Shown piece after piece: positions 1 to 7,637 of a stretch of DNA of 13,927 nucleotides; the stretch's first letter is position 1; each line of letters opens with the position of its first letter. Source of the DNA: Methanosarcinales archaeon (GTDB lineage Archaea > Halobacteriota > Methanosarcinia > Methanosarcinales > Methanogasteraceae); assembly GCA_030605805.1 (NCBI GenBank), contig JAUWHQ010000077.1, forward strand, positions 1 to 13,927, in the 5' to 3' direction. Made by a program: the position numbers and the translations under genes. The notes below the pieces were generated by a model. The model did no database searches. It saw only the letters and a list, made by a program, of their open reading frames with translations, and was not told the origin of the DNA.

Positions 1-148
1 TTGTTTAACTGCTTTTGTAATTCGGGTTTGCGAGGGTGTTAACATATTTTTCAGCTATTTTCCAATCGATATCATTCCATTGGAGATTAGGTCTGATGTC
101 TGCAAGTCTCTTGCCTAATATCGGCGTAATTGAACTACTTACATTCAC
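1..148 (-). pseudogene. Group II intron-encoded reverse transcriptase/maturase, N-terminal fragment with frameshift
   Basis: The chosen start is GTG at 148. A GGAGG at 156-160 precedes it by 7 nt, which favours it over the in-frame ATG at 166. The frame reads through NLQWNDIDWKIAEKYVNTL, typical of the N-terminal region of group II intron-encoded proteins. After Leu39 (codon 32-34) this frame runs to a TAA at 5-7. In the next frame, from position 30 onward, the sequence gives QTRITKAVKQ, the expected continuation (the family has a conserved L-Q-x-R-I-x-K-A stretch here). One extra base within 31-34 explains the break. Only the first ~50 codons are visible, so the reverse transcriptase, maturase and endonuclease domains cannot be assessed. 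Either the protein is inactivated and the intron would need help from elsewhere, or the extra base is a sequencing error. Confidence 0.8.
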
Positions 149-414
149 AGGTTTGCCTCCGCGCATACAACAAAACACCACACGGTCGGGTCAGCACCCT
201 TTCGGGTTAAGGCAAATTCTGAACCTCTATACAACTCATTACAAGCCGTCATTTGCTTTTTACCGATTCCTCTACCACCTATGCCATCGTTTTCCCTTAC
301 GGGGTCCCTACCCAAATATTTGGGAGCATATGTGGCGAACCCGGGTTCCGCATCGCGAATAATTATGAACGCCTTAGAAGCCATCTCTAAGCCGAGAACC
401 GTCCGTCCATTCCC

Positions 415-438
415 TATAATGTGACAGCAGCCATTATA
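415..438 (-). other. EBS1 hairpin of the group II intron
   Basis: The minus-strand arms TATAATG (438-432) and CATTATA (421-415) are perfectly complementary and enclose a 10-nt loop, GCTGCTGTCA. The loop contains GCTGTC (428-423), which pairs over 6 of 6 bases with GACAGC, the last six bases of the exon (703-698). An exon-binding sequence in the loop of a domain I stem, complementary to the exon up to the splice site, is the standard group II arrangement. It fixes the 5' splice site between 698 and 697. Confidence 0.85.
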
Positions 439-488
439 GTCTGATTCCGTACCTTTTGGTCTAAGCGTAACAGCCTAATTTCGCTTAT

Positions 489-495
489 CATAAGT
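489..495 (-). other. Candidate EBS2 of the group II intron
   Basis: Minus-strand ACTTATG pairs with the exon heptamer CATGAGT (711-705), with one G-U wobble. It lies about 60 nt upstream of EBS1 in the intron, the usual order of EBS2 then EBS1. The paired exon segment sits one nucleotide upstream of the EBS1 partner, as expected for adjacent IBS2 and IBS1. Confidence 0.65.
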
Positions 496-697
496 CACGA
501 CTCTTACAATGGTTCAACTTTCGTTTCTTCATAGCGTTCTTATCCTGGCAGTCGGTCTGAACGTAGGCTTTCAGACTTTCCACGTTGTCCTGCAAGCTTA
601 ACGCGCAAACGTTGCCATCGGCGCGTTTCACAGTAGGATTACCCCGAATGGAAGGGGTAGCCGCAGTGGCAATTCGTGATGCAGCTTCTTGTCGCAC

Positions 698-711
698 GCT
701 GTCCACTCATG
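698..711 (-). other. Intron target site in the 5' exon (IBS2-IBS1)
   Basis: Reading toward the splice site on the minus strand gives CATGAGT (IBS2, 711-705), one unpaired G, and GACAGC (IBS1, 703-698). The intron follows directly. The 33 nt between this site and the polC stop contain a possible short reading frame, ATG at 731 giving MVTQRQRMSGQ before the splice site. A downstream gene may therefore be interrupted, but 11 codons without a clear ribosome-binding site are weak support. Confidence 0.7.
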
Positions 712-744
712 CGTTGGCGTTGCGTGACCATCGTCCCCAGGAGT

Positions 745-3700
745 TCACATGAAATCGAACAGCCCCATTTGCCTCGACTTGTCGCTCTCGAACAGGGACT
801 TGATCTCGAGGCTGATCAGCTCGATCCGCTGCCTCGTATACTCTGATACCACATACTCATCTGCCACACGCATGGATGTGTCGAGATACTTCTTGACAGA
901 GCCTTCCTTGACCGTGAGTATGATCCTGCCGTGGCATTTCGGGCAGGTATCGCTCAACAGGGGTCTACGGAACTTTGCGCCGCATTTCACGCACCGTACC
1001 TTCTGTCTTGAGAATGCACGGAGATTCCCGATCATATCAGGCAGAAAGTGTGAATTAATCACCCGTTCTGCGACATCATCCTCATCAACCGCCTTTATTT
1101 TGCGAGCAAGTGCCAGCTGGGCGTCCATCTTCTCGACCATCGACCCGAGCGTCTTGTATGCGCTATTAAGCGGTCCCGCGGCGATATCCGATGTCGGGTG
1201 TGTGAACCTGCTCTCGTACTGCGCCGGTGTTCCAAGGTGCTTTGCCACCGTATCCATCATATCCTCGATATTCTTCGGATTTTCGAATCTGCTTGCGGAT
1301 TCATAGAATTCAAGCGGATATTGTTCCATGATGTCGATGTTATGTGCTTCTTTGTCGATTTCCTTTGGATCAATTCGTGTTGTGAGCACGAGCGGGGCGT
1401 CCATCCATCCGCCACGTCTTCCAGGGAGATATGACCGCGAAAAATTGATCAATCCGTCCATAAGCAGCATAACGCAGTCTTCGTCGCCGTCGCAGTTTGC
1501 AGACACCATGAAATCGTTGATCAGGAAGTTGTGGTGATCCTCAACCTCGATATCATATAGGAAATCGACTTCAGAGTGTACCGGTTCGATCTTCTTTATC
1601 CTGTCAAGGATCACGTCGCCGGACTTAGTGACCCTTGGCGATCCTTCCTTCGAAAGAACCGAGTTCAGCGCTGTTTGTTTACGCTCCAATGCAAATCCAA
1701 TCTCCTCAGCAAATATACGTGCATAAGACGACCGTATCGATATATAATGCAGATCAAAAAGAGGAGACATGCCTTTCCCATCATAAAATTCCTTTGCAGC
1801 TCCACAAGCGGCTCTTCTTTCACTCTTCAGCCGGTAGAATATGCCAAACCGGAGTAATTGCAGTCCGATGTCCTGCAGCAGTTTCCTGCTCACCGAGGAA
1901 CATGTGACATGGAGCCGATCCTTCTCGACAGAGCCGTCGCCAGAGAAATAAGCCATCAGCAGATGTTTGATTCTGTGCAGAGGCAGGTTCATGAACCTTT
2001 TTGGGATTCGCTTCTCTCTGGCGCCAGTGCCAGCTCCAAGAATATCAACAAAGAGATGATACGCCAATCGGCTGGATATAACTATGACATTATCATTTAC
2101 GCCCGGGATAATCCCAAAAACATCACTGATACACTGTTTCATCTCTTTTAGCATATCTTCTTCAGAGGACGAGAGGCTTACCTGGTAGAAACTCCCCTGT
2201 TCGGACCGCACGTAGCCTTCTGCAAGATAATAGCCAAGTAACCGCATGAAACTATCTCGGGTCCTGATGATTCTTGGAATTACTGTGTGATCTCTCTTAA
2301 CACCGAGTTTACAGTCTCGCGGAATCATATCCCAGTCATTGCCAGACGCGGTGAGCAGAGACTCCAGTATACAAAGCGGGATACTGTCCCGGTAGATATA
2401 ATTGGAAAACGTTTTTTTACCGATCCCCATCTGCTGAGCAGTGGATTTTAGCCCGCCCATGGCATTCACGCATTCTTCAACGGTTTTTCTGATACCCCTG
2501 ACCATAACATCGTCCGGCAATCCGTCAATCCGTAGGAATTCGGTAAGCAGGTCGATTTCCCCGATGTCGTGTTCATCAAGATCGATCCTGCCGGGCACAA
2601 GGAGTTTGTCGCTATCTTCCAGTTCCAGTATCCTCTTGAATCCAAAACCGTTATCTGAATGGACAATCATCCGGTGTTCGGGCGACGAAAGAAAGACCCG
2701 CCCGGATTCTGATGTTATCTGCACAAGGTTGGACGGAGCCTGCGTTTTGATGACCGATTTTACCGATTTTATCTCGAGCCTCCCGTTTACCGGATTTATC
2801 GCGTGTACTAAAACTCCCCTGACCGCCTTCTGCGATGTTCCGAAATCATCGACGATCTCCTCGGAATCTCCTTTTGAATAGACTGTTGAGTTGTACAGGT
2901 CTTCAAGACTCATGAAAACCGGTTTCCTCGAATTTAAGATCATAATTTCCGTATCTGGGGAGAGGCAGTTCCTCCTTTTAGCCGCATGGAAGAACGGATG
3001 CGCATATCCGACCGACGCCCGTGTAAACCCGATAATTCTTCCGAGCACGCCCGCGGAGGTGTGTGGAGCAAGCCCGATCACCAGCCTGCCGATCAGGTCG
3101 TTCCTTTTCGAGGCATTGTAGTATGCTTCCTGTTTGTAGTATTTCACAAGGAGATCATCGATAAAACGGGATATTCTGAGAAGATATTCGCCAGCATTGA
3201 ATGATAGTATGATATCCTGCACTTTCAGCTGTAATATCTGATTTTCATCGGTAAGCGTGTTGCCATCGATGTCAGACATGTAACCGAGACTGTGCAGCGT
3301 GTCAACATCGATTCCAAGCTCTTTTGCATTGAAATGTGTCAGTGGCAGGTCTGTAAGGTCATATCTTACAGTACCGTCCTTGAACACAAACACCCCATGT
3401 TTTGCACGGAGCACCCCCTTTTCAAGTGGTTCCGGGGTCTTGTTCTTCGAGATTAGTCCCTTGACACCCTTGAAACTTGAAAGCGTGTCCCTTTCCCCGA
3501 GATTTTCGAATGCGGATACATATCTGGATTTCAGATCGAGATCGATCTCCCGCGCAGACGATGCTTTCGAGCCGCATTTCGGGCATGGCTGGCTAACGAC
3601 AGGAATCTTGCATTTCTGGCAGAATAATATGTTTTCGGTCCTTGCCCCACATGCGCACCTGTATTCGTAGGTCTCGCTTCCACATGCCGGACATCTGCGC

Positions 3701-5628
3701 ATCCCGATTGCAGCCGGGATCACCCCGACCTTCGCATTCATCGATTTCGTGAAGTTTGACGCCTGCTTGAGCGACCTGCTCTTACCACCCATATCGCCGA
3801 CCGGAAACAGGACATGCGGTGCTGGCTTCATCTCCCGTTTATCCGATTTCTCCGGTCTGCCCATCCGCGCCCCAATCCTTGTTGGCGCCTTCGCCCTGAC
3901 CCGGATACCACTTATGCCAAATATTGCATCCAGTACAGTCGTTTCACTGGTATCAGTCCATTTTTTGTGGAGATCCTCAACCCCGACTCCGGTGCATCTG
4001 AGCAGGGGGAGCGGTTCGTGCAGGTGTATGTCGCCATCTACAACCCGGTGTGGAACCAGAAGCGTCTCAAGAATCTCTTTTATGCGTTTATCACCCGGAA
4101 TCACAAGGATTCCTTCCGCAAGCCTGCCCGAAGAAGCTATGTAATCAGATAAGCATCTGAAATCGTCGATCGATATGTCGTGCCAGAGATATGTGAATTT
4201 CGGGTGCAGCGGGACGCCGCATTGGTCGCAGAGCAGAAGTGTGAGTTTCTGGTCTATATTTTTGAGATCGCCTTTTAGCGTTCCCGGATCGACCTTCTCC
4301 CCGAGTTCGAGCATCCACCACTCAAAACAGTACGAAGACGGCATCAGAGGATGATTATTCTCAAGAAAATCGCCGTAATTGATCAAAACCTCTCCGATAT
4401 CAAGAATCTTCTCGATCCGGTCATGGAGTTCCCTTGCCTCTTCTTCGTTGCTGATGCGCACCACATCCCCGCCGAACAGGCGCACCGTCGGACCCTCGAT
4501 GCCGTCCACAGGGCAGACGCCTGCCGCCTTTCCAGGGCGCTCGACCCGCATCTGGGTGCCTGGTGCAAGAAAACTGTCTGCCACGATCATGGTCGCCGGT
4601 GAGACCCCGGCAGCGGCAAATCCGGTGTTCCTTGCCCTTCCGTACCTGAGCCTGAACCCGCCCGGCATCGACGGGTGCGAAAAGACCGGTCTGCCGGCGA
4701 TGAGATCGTTTAAGTACTTGCCCTTCGGTTTGATGACCGTACTGCCGTCATCGTCGCTCTCGCCTTTCGTGCTAGTGGCAAGCCGGTTTAAGAAGCCCCA
4801 TCCATCGAGATTCAGTTTTGAAACATGTTTCAGAATCTTTGGCGCTTTGAGTGCCATCCCTTCGGCGATAACCAGCGCCATACCGCCCCGGACGCGGTTT
4901 GTCTCGACCCGTGCCAGATTCCGGTAGCCTTCGACCTCCTCCTCCTCGGTCGGCTCGCCAGTGATGCAGATCGGGCAGTTCGTTGCGATCAAACGGATCT
5001 CCTCGTCAGACGGCATGTACTGCAGGTTGGCAATCCTCCGGTAGATCGTTATCTCTTCCACATATCGCTCGATCTCCTCTTTTCGCGGGATATACCTGTT
5101 GATGCCAAGTTTTCGCCGCACATAGTCCGCAACCAGCACGGATAGCGCCTGTGCAGTCCCGCCCGCGCTCCTGATCGGTCCTGCATAGAAGATGCGGACG
5201 AATTCGGTTCCATCGTCGTTATCAACGATATCGATCTTCGCAATTCCCTCGATCGGTGCTGCAACCACTCCTTCGGTCAGCAGTGCGACCGCGGCTCTTA
5301 TGGAAGCCTCCACAGCCTCGTCCCTGCTATCGAACTGGTGGGTGCGCATGGTTGCGATATCCACACCAAGCTGCATCGCAGCCTCCTCCCTGCTAAGCCC
5401 CATGTCGTGTTCCAGCTCACGGATCCGGTCAGCAACCGGGATTCCGATCAGGTTCTCAACACGATCGGCAAGGTCTTTTGCCAGCGGGATCTCGGGGTGC
5501 AGCTCAGGGTCACACCCTCTCATGCGTGCTGCGGTCACGATCTCGATTGCCCGCTGCAGGTCGTTTTCAAGAGCCTCGAAGTAAGAGTATGTATCGGAAT
5601 GTGTACCAGAGTTCGTGTCAGGAGTCAC
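745..5628 (-). CDS. polC: DNA polymerase D large subunit DP2 (intein-containing precursor)
   Basis: This is the catalytic subunit of the euryarchaeal replicative DNA polymerase PolD; it works with the small exonuclease subunit DP1, which is not in the window. The precursor is 1627 residues; removing the intein (888-1378) leaves 1136, normal for DP2. The N-terminus (about 16-330) has the conserved PolII_DP2 region (GGTAQALSVLVADYVRRKLG from 156). Zinc-binding cysteines appear at 467/470, 646/649, 658/660, 670/673, 682/685, and near the end at 1546/1549 and 1562/1565. The catalytic motif is Asp1380-Gly-Asp1382 (889/891 after splicing). The C-terminal QMGLFDFM (1620-1627) resembles a PCNA-binding PIP box. 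The start codon is GTG at 5628; an in-frame TAA lies two codons upstream (5632-5634) and no ATG occurs before Met36, so GTG is the best start. No Shine-Dalgarno is evident. The gene lies 65 nt downstream of the HEAT-repeat gene on the same strand. No terminator is seen before the intron. Confidence 0.98.
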   Translation of the reverse strand: MTPDTNSGTHSDTYSYFEALENDLQRAIEIVTAARMRGCDPELHPEIPLAKDLADRVENLIGIPVADRIRELEHDMGLSREEAAMQLGVDIATMRTHQFDSRDEAVEASIRAAVALLTEGVVAAPIEGIAKIDIVDNDDGTEFVRIFYAGPIRSAGGTAQALSVLVADYVRRKLGINRYIPRKEEIERYVEEITIYRRIANLQYMPSDEEIRLIATNCPICITGEPTEEEEVEGYRNLARVETNRVRGGMALVIAEGMALKAPKILKHVSKLNLDGWGFLNRLATSTKGESDDDGSTVIKPKGKYLNDLIAGRPVFSHPSMPGGFRLRYGRARNTGFAAAGVSPATMIVADSFLAPGTQMRVERPGKAAGVCPVDGIEGPTVRLFGGDVVRISNEEEARELHDRIEKILDIGEVLINYGDFLENNHPLMPSSYCFEWWMLELGEKVDPGTLKGDLKNIDQKLTLLLCDQCGVPLHPKFTYLWHDISIDDFRCLSDYIASSGRLAEGILVIPGDKRIKEILETLLVPHRVVDGDIHLHEPLPLLRCTGVGVEDLHKKWTDTSETTVLDAIFGISGIRVRAKAPTRIGARMGRPEKSDKREMKPAPHVLFPVGDMGGKSRSLKQASNFTKSMNAKVGVIPAAIGMRRCPACGSETYEYRCACGARTENILFCQKCKIPVVSQPCPKCGSKASSAREIDLDLKSRYVSAFENLGERDTLSSFKGVKGLISKNKTPEPLEKGVLRAKHGVFVFKDGTVRYDLTDLPLTHFNAKELGIDVDTLHSLGYMSDIDGNTLTDENQILQLKVQDIILSFNAGEYLLRISRFIDDLLVKYYKQEAYYNASKRNDLIGRLVIGLAPHTSAGVLGRIIGFTRASVGYAHPFFHAAKRRNCLSPDTEIMILNSRKPVFMSLEDLYNSTVYSKGDSEEIVDDFGTSQKAVRGVLVHAINPVNGRLEIKSVKSVIKTQAPSNLVQITSESGRVFLSSPEHRMIVHSDNGFGFKRILELEDSDKLLVPGRIDLDEHDIGEIDLLTEFLRIDGLPDDVMVRGIRKTVEECVNAMGGLKSTAQQMGIGKKTFSNYIYRDSIPLCILESLLTASGNDWDMIPRDCKLGVKRDHTVIPRIIRTRDSFMRLLGYYLAEGYVRSEQGSFYQVSLSSSEEDMLKEMKQCISDVFGIIPGVNDNVIVISSRLAYHLFVDILGAGTGAREKRIPKRFMNLPLHRIKHLLMAYFSGDGSVEKDRLHVTCSSVSRKLLQDIGLQLLRFGIFYRLKSERRAACGAAKEFYDGKGMSPLFDLHYISIRSSYARIFAEEIGFALERKQTALNSVLSKEGSPRVTKSGDVILDRIKKIEPVHSEVDFLYDIEVEDHHNFLINDFMVSANCDGDEDCVMLLMDGLINFSRSYLPGRRGGWMDAPLVLTTRIDPKEIDKEAHNIDIMEQYPLEFYESASRFENPKNIEDMMDTVAKHLGTPAQYESRFTHPTSDIAAGPLNSAYKTLGSMVEKMDAQLALARKIKAVDEDDVAERVINSHFLPDMIGNLRAFSRQKVRCVKCGAKFRRPLLSDTCPKCHGRIILTVKEGSVKKYLDTSMRVADEYVVSEYTRQRIELISLEIKSLFESDKSRQMGLFDFM
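1495..2967 (-). mobile_element. Intein with LAGLIDADG homing endonuclease in PolC (residues 888-1378)
   Basis: The polymerase sequence is continuous when the segment is removed: HPFFHAAKRRN joins CDGDEDCVMLL, the conserved DP2 core. The intein starts with Cys888 (CLSPDTEIMI, block A). Block B has Ser982-Pro-Glu-His985. The C-terminal end is LYDIEVEDHHNFL followed by MVSAN, with Asn1378 last and Cys1379 as the +1 nucleophile. The residue before the terminal Asn is Ala1377 instead of the common His; His1365/1366 in block F may assist Asn cyclisation. Two LAGLIDADG helices are present, LLGYYLAEGYV (1130-1140) and LLMAYFSGDGSV (1223-1234), each with an acidic residue in the catalytic position (Glu1138, Asp1231). 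Both halves of a monomeric endonuclease therefore look intact. A helix-turn-helix-like stretch (about 1050-1090) precedes it. The 491-residue length is that of a full intein, not a mini-intein. Confidence 0.96.
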
Positions 5629-5693
5629 GGCTTATGCATGGGTGGCTATGTGAGGTAAATCTGTTGGGCGGCACAGGATATCCGGGCACGTTC

Positions 5694-7553
5694 TCATTCC
5701 TTGCCTTTGTCGGTCTTTCCGCCACTGTAGAAAAGATTGCTCTGATTTGCGATGTCTATTCCGCCCCAGAGGTAATTATCCACGCAATCGATCGCACAGC
5801 GGATGCTCTCATCCTCGGATGCGTCCAGAAGCGTTCCGATTATAGCCATACGTTCATGGTCCGTGAGCCCTTCGCAGACATTCGAACCGAAGCGGTAGAG
5901 CGCTTCTGCTGCAGCTTCGCGCACATAAGGTTCCGGATCATCGATTAAATATATGAGATTATCTATTGCATAATTAATATCAAAACTGCCTCTGACTATG
6001 ATCTTGCTGAACATCTCGGCGATGCTCTGGCGCACTCCGGGATCGTTATCCTTCAGCGCGCCTACCAATGTATCGATCTCATCGATATACAGATCAAGCT
6101 CAAAATAGGAATTGAACAGCTCACTCAGGTATGCCGGCTTGACAGAGCCCAGACTGGCGACAACCCTGCGCACCCTGACATCATCGTCCCTCAACAGGTC
6201 AAAGAAGCGATGTATCGCCTGATTCTCAAGCATATACATCATCTGGGCAGCAACGACGCCGACATTCTCGGATGCGTGTTTCATCAGATATATCAGGAGC
6301 GGGACTATCGCATATTCGTTCTGAAGTTCAGCATACAGATCGCACAGCTCCAGTGCCAGCGAATCCTCGTTATACTTATCGGGGGAGTTTATCGCCGTAT
6401 AGTCTCCTTTTACCATGCTCACAAGGTCACCAAAGTGTTCCGAATCCGCTATGTATGCGCGGGCAGCGTCTATGGTCGCATCAAGACCCTCATTTCCGAA
6501 TTCGCAGAGTGCGCGGGCAGGCTCCCAGTTCGGATAGTGGCTCCCGTCCCTATCCGACGCCTCGATCGACGCCTCGATCTCCTGCACCAGCGCGTCTTTG
6601 AGTGCGGGAATTACAGACTGGTCCCCGATCTTTCCAAGAGCGTAGGCAGCGCCTTTGAGTGGCAGCACTTCGATTAGCGCCGGAATCGCACTCGTATCAC
6701 CGATCCTGCCGAGTGCTCTGGCAGCATCTTCTCCGATTGCCTCCAGAAACATGATCAATGCAGGGACTGCCGATCTATCGCCGATCCTGCCAAGCGATCT
6801 TGCAGCATTCCTGGACGTCAGGTAATACGGGTCGCCAAGTGCCTCCACGAGCGCAGGAACCACGCGCTCGTCCACATTTTCACGATGTATCGTCCTTGTT
6901 TCTCTCAGGTTTTCGGTGTACTTTGTCTCAACATGCTTCTCACCGACCTCGCCGAGCGCATCCGCAACACAGACGCGGGTGATCCTGCACCCGCTCTTCA
7001 GCGCATCGAGCAGCGCATCGACGTTGGCATTTGCGATCCCTCCGAGATGCTCGGAAACATAAGCCCAGTGCAGGTTATACCATGAATCCCAATCTTCACG
7101 GGGCTTATGTCTGCTGATGGCAGCCTCGCTCTCGAGCAATTCTATCAGCGCGGTAACAGCAGCCTCTTCTTTGAAATATCCAAACGCTTCGACGATGCTT
7201 TTACGCACCCACCGATCCTGCTCCTTCATTTCGTTGAAAACCGGATAATACATATCTCCCAGTTTGCTGAGCGATTCAGCCATGAGCCGTATCTTTATGC
7301 TATCATCGATCGACATCTTCAGAAGTATATTAAAACCATTGTCGCCAAGCTTGCACAATGATATGGCAGCGGCATTGCGTACTGCCCTGCTGTCGTCACG
7401 CCATACCACCTTTGTAAGCACATCAAAAACCATCGAGAGATCGCCGTTCATATCTCTGCCCATCTCTCCGAGTATGGTAGCGGCATCGCATCGTGTCTTC
7501 CTTGTCCTGGTGCCCTGATTGAGCAACTCTATGAGTTCAACAACTTCTGCCAC
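5694..7553 (-). CDS. HEAT/PBS-lyase repeat protein
   Basis: This is a 619-residue all-helical solenoid protein. Repeats of about 31 residues are clearest at 230-325, where the pattern (S/T)A(V/I)PALIxxL...AARxLGRIGD recurs (VPALVEALGDP, RSAVPALIMFLEAIGED, TSAIPALIEVLPLKG, QSVIPALKDAL). More divergent copies occur at 20-135, 420-470 and 490-560. There is no signal peptide, membrane segment or catalytic motif, so it is probably a cytoplasmic protein-interaction scaffold. The start is GTG at 7553, with a G-rich GGTGGGGA about 5 nt upstream and a TATA-like element about 40 nt upstream. PBS-lyase HEAT proteins are numerous in methanogens, and their partners are rarely known. It is 65 nt upstream of polC on the same strand, so the two may be cotranscribed; a role linked to the polymerase is speculation. 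Confidence 0.9.
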   Translation of the reverse strand: MAEVVELIELLNQGTRTRKTRCDAATILGEMGRDMNGDLSMVFDVLTKVVWRDDSRAVRNAAAISLCKLGDNGFNILLKMSIDDSIKIRLMAESLSKLGDMYYPVFNEMKEQDRWVRKSIVEAFGYFKEEAAVTALIELLESEAAISRHKPREDWDSWYNLHWAYVSEHLGGIANANVDALLDALKSGCRITRVCVADALGEVGEKHVETKYTENLRETRTIHRENVDERVVPALVEALGDPYYLTSRNAARSLGRIGDRSAVPALIMFLEAIGEDAARALGRIGDTSAIPALIEVLPLKGAAYALGKIGDQSVIPALKDALVQEIEASIEASDRDGSHYPNWEPARALCEFGNEGLDATIDAARAYIADSEHFGDLVSMVKGDYTAINSPDKYNEDSLALELCDLYAELQNEYAIVPLLIYLMKHASENVGVVAAQMMYMLENQAIHRFFDLLRDDDVRVRRVVASLGSVKPAYLSELFNSYFELDLYIDEIDTLVGALKDNDPGVRQSIAEMFSKIIVRGSFDINYAIDNLIYLIDDPEPYVREAAAEALYRFGSNVCEGLTDHERMAIIGTLLDASEDESIRCAIDCVDNYLWGGIDIANQSNLFYSGGKTDKGKE

Positions 7554-7590
7554 AATTCCCCACCCACTTATACATACTTTGTGCGTTACA

Positions 7591-7601
7591 GATATTTAAG
7601 C
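7591..7601 (-). promoter_or_regulatory. Candidate archaeal TATA box for the HEAT-repeat gene
   Basis: Minus-strand GCTTAAATATC lies 38-48 nt upstream of the GTG start at 7553. Archaeal transcription usually starts about 25 nt downstream of the TATA centre, which would be near 7568-7572 and leave a leader of about 15-20 nt containing GGTGGGGA. No convincing BRE was defined. Confidence 0.5.
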
Positions 7602-7637
7602 TATTGGCATAAACGGGGCGGTTGTTACAAATTCGCG

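Larger units (their letters stand above)
1..697 (-). mobile_element. Group II intron, 5' part (domains I-III and start of domain IV), truncated by window edge
   Basis: Read on the minus strand, the element begins at 697 with GTGCGACAAGAAG, which fits the group II 5' consensus GUGYG. The first ~530 nt hold no convincing protein but many helices of a structured RNA: arms 640-645/654-659 (TACCCC/GGGGTA), 600-606/621-627 (AACGCGC/GCGCGTT), and 555-561/570-576 (GTCTGAA/TTCAGAC). A hairpin at 415-438 presents EBS1 in its loop, and a candidate EBS2 lies at 489-495; both pair with the exon just upstream of 697. The RNA part leads into a Shine-Dalgarno site and the N-terminus of a group II reverse transcriptase, as expected for an ORF in domain IV. 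Domains V and VI and the 3' splice site lie outside the window. Having both EBS1 and EBS2, and no terminator hairpin upstream, argues against bacterial class C. The element is in the same orientation as polC and 47 nt past its stop, so it is probably cotranscribed with it. Confidence 0.88.

Noticed and set aside
36..362. 108-codon plus-strand reading frame
   Set aside because: It lies opposite the structured intron RNA and the reverse-transcriptase start, with no recognisable protein features.
145..706. Two minus-strand frames (145-384 and 488-706) in the intron
   Set aside because: They overlap the helices and exon-binding sites of the ribozyme, and their sequences are low in protein-like pattern; the region is RNA, not protein.
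1..711. IS605/TnpB element or bacterial class C intron as explanation for the left end
   Set aside because: No TnpB motif is present. Class C introns follow a terminator hairpin and lack EBS2, whereas this element has a candidate EBS2 and no upstream hairpin.
2441..4927. Several plus-strand frames of 110-180 codons opposite polC
   Set aside because: They are antisense shadows of a highly conserved coding sequence; none has a known motif.
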